A stretch of DNA of 56,401 bases, taken from Acanthamoeba sp. SK_2022b. Lineage: Eukaryota > Discosea > Longamoebia > Acanthamoebidae. The first letter of the stretch is position 1. Each line of letters starts with the position of its first letter. Below, piece after piece: positions 55,905 through 56,401 of this stretch. The notes beneath the pieces were generated by a model, which was not told the origin of the DNA, did not search any database, and saw only the letters and a list, made by a program, of their open reading frames with translations. Made by a program: the position numbers and the translations under genes. The stretch covers positions 1 through 56,401 of the forward strand of contig JANDJZ010000289.1 in NCBI GenBank assembly GCA_027943245.1, in the 5' to 3' direction.

Positions 55905-55961
<57 letters not shown>

Positions 55962-56401
55962 ACGCACACACACCACGCACACGCGCGCGTTGGCCAAGTT
56001 GTGCCGTGGTGGCGCCAATGGGAAGAGGCAAGGGAGCATCGCTTGCGGAGTGGTACCTCTCTGAATTTGAGATTCACAAAGTAGACCATGCCCGCCTCCT
56101 GCCTAAACGCCGAAAGCTTCTTCTCATTCGCCGCCCAGCACGCCCACCCGGACAGAGCGACGACGCCGCCGCGCAAATGGGAAAGCCGGTCGCGTGTGAG
56201 CAATGGGGACGAGAATCAGCCATCGGGGGGGGGGGGGAAGGGGTGCAGGTACCGCCGCTTTGCCCTCGCGGTCGTCCTTGAGAGCTTCGGCGAGGAGATC
56301 GGCGGCCTCCTGCACGCGCAGCTCCTGCAGCAGTTGTTTGACCTGATGCCCCCCCCCCCCGCCGCACCAGAGCCGCCCTCGGTCAGAGAGTTGATTTGTA
56401 G
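52269..56401 (-). CDS. VPS39: Vps39/Vam6-type HOPS subunit, 3' part
   Basis: Minus-strand, multi-exon gene entering from the right edge and ending at TAG 52271-52269. Conserved C-terminal half: LQFDKSDMDPRELISFFPAV, LAIYKPDALEALLGGG, HEHNYVQALEAWKK, SLLAHLNDSHLVFTYAAWLF, DPELVVGFLEPFGSPHVQAY-LEFLVHD, SKLLAFLDASDAYSVPALAS, TQALDLLVNTLGDYDQAEAY, PALRLLKTYPTLLHPARVQQ, LPLLPKEIPLASLSEYLARV, and AANLLKYHHLQASAQLLKKR. It ends with a zinc-binding module RCQACGKRIGDQVFAFFPDP then HLKCLQ. The order (clathrin-repeat-like helices, Vps39 domain 1, Vps39 domain 2, C-terminal Cys pairs) fits Vps39/Vam6 or the related TGFBRAP1/Vps3. Such proteins tether late endosomes and vacuoles. The N-terminal CNH domain would lie beyond the window. 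Confidence 0.9.
54136..54524. repeat. Compound (CA)n array and (CCG)n in Vps39 intron
   Basis: Four CA runs (54138-54202, 54246-54290, 54340-54392, 54434-54491) separated by near-identical CATGCACAC-ACGTATGCACATACATG spacers, then about 11 CGC units (54492-54524). The spacers make it a higher-order tandem repeat of about 100 bp. Confidence 0.95.
55905..55960. repeat. (CA)n, sense (TG)n, in Vps39 intron
   Basis: About 28 units; on the gene's strand ends about 11 nt before the AG at 55893-55892. Confidence 0.96.

Noticed and set aside
1..56401. tRNA or rRNA genes
   Set aside because: No cloverleaf A/B box pair or rRNA core was recognised by eye; tRNAscan-SE or Infernal would be decisive.

Overview
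The window looks like nuclear DNA of a free-living amoebozoan, most probably Acanthamoeba or a close relative. The genes are GC-rich and densely packed, with many short introns (mostly GT-AG, some apparently GC-AG) and abundant microsatellites. The gene set points the same way: an RFX-type transcription factor, a Ku80 ending in a DNA-PKcs-docking-like motif, HOPS and exocyst subunits, and a DIRS-type retrotransposon. The species call is inference; no rRNA, tRNA or organellar sequence was seen to anchor it.

Layout. 0-7 kb: a GPATCH1-like splicing protein (minus, 3' part outside the window) diverges from an ankyrin-repeat protein (plus), followed by an RFX factor with long Q/S/H tracts. 7-9.5 kb: a dead MATE transporter copy. 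9.6-11.5 kb: a six-helix membrane protein (minus) and a small intronless gene of unknown function. 11.9-16.7 kb: a tandem repeat array split by a complete DIRS-like element (gag-like, RT/RNase H and tyrosine recombinase ORFs; 99-bp inverted repeats; internal complementary region). 17.3-19.7 kb: a Tnp2/Plavaka-like transposase relic, then a G-rich minisatellite. 20.7-26.4 kb: an Mpv17/PMP22 protein (minus) diverges from a DDX10/Dbp4 RNA helicase (plus). 26.5-29.7 kb: the intact MATE gene (minus), in inverted orientation to the dead copy. 29.9-31.2 kb: a strand-switching CA/TG-rich block. 31.4-41.5 kb: Ku80 (minus) and exocyst Sec3/EXOC1 (plus) share a 93-bp divergent spacer. 41.6-42.7 kb: a PWWP-domain protein. 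42.7-45.8 kb: gene-poor, partly AT-rich, with more CA/TG-rich blocks. 45.8-50.75 kb: a secretory-pathway protein with a GT2-like domain followed by a GT4-like domain. 50.9-52.1 kb: a DUF4602/C1orf131-like protein. 52.3 kb to the end: a Vps39/Vam6-type HOPS subunit (minus, 5' part outside).

The genes do not form a single pathway; several are housekeeping genes for pre-mRNA splicing, ribosome biogenesis, DNA repair and membrane traffic. The features most worth following up are: (1) the recurrent placement of sense-strand TG-type microsatellites directly before 3' splice sites; (2) the inverted MATE pair, of which one copy has an internally inverted last exon, flanking about 17 kb that includes the DIRS element; (3) the intact DIRS architecture with a 3.2-kb open second frame; (4) the Ku80 C-terminal motif and apparent microexons; and (5) several apparent GC-AG introns. 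Exon boundaries were placed by hand from homology, reading frame and splice dinucleotides. For the RFX, DDX10, Mpv17, PWWP and DUF4602-like genes the summed exon lengths are multiples of three.
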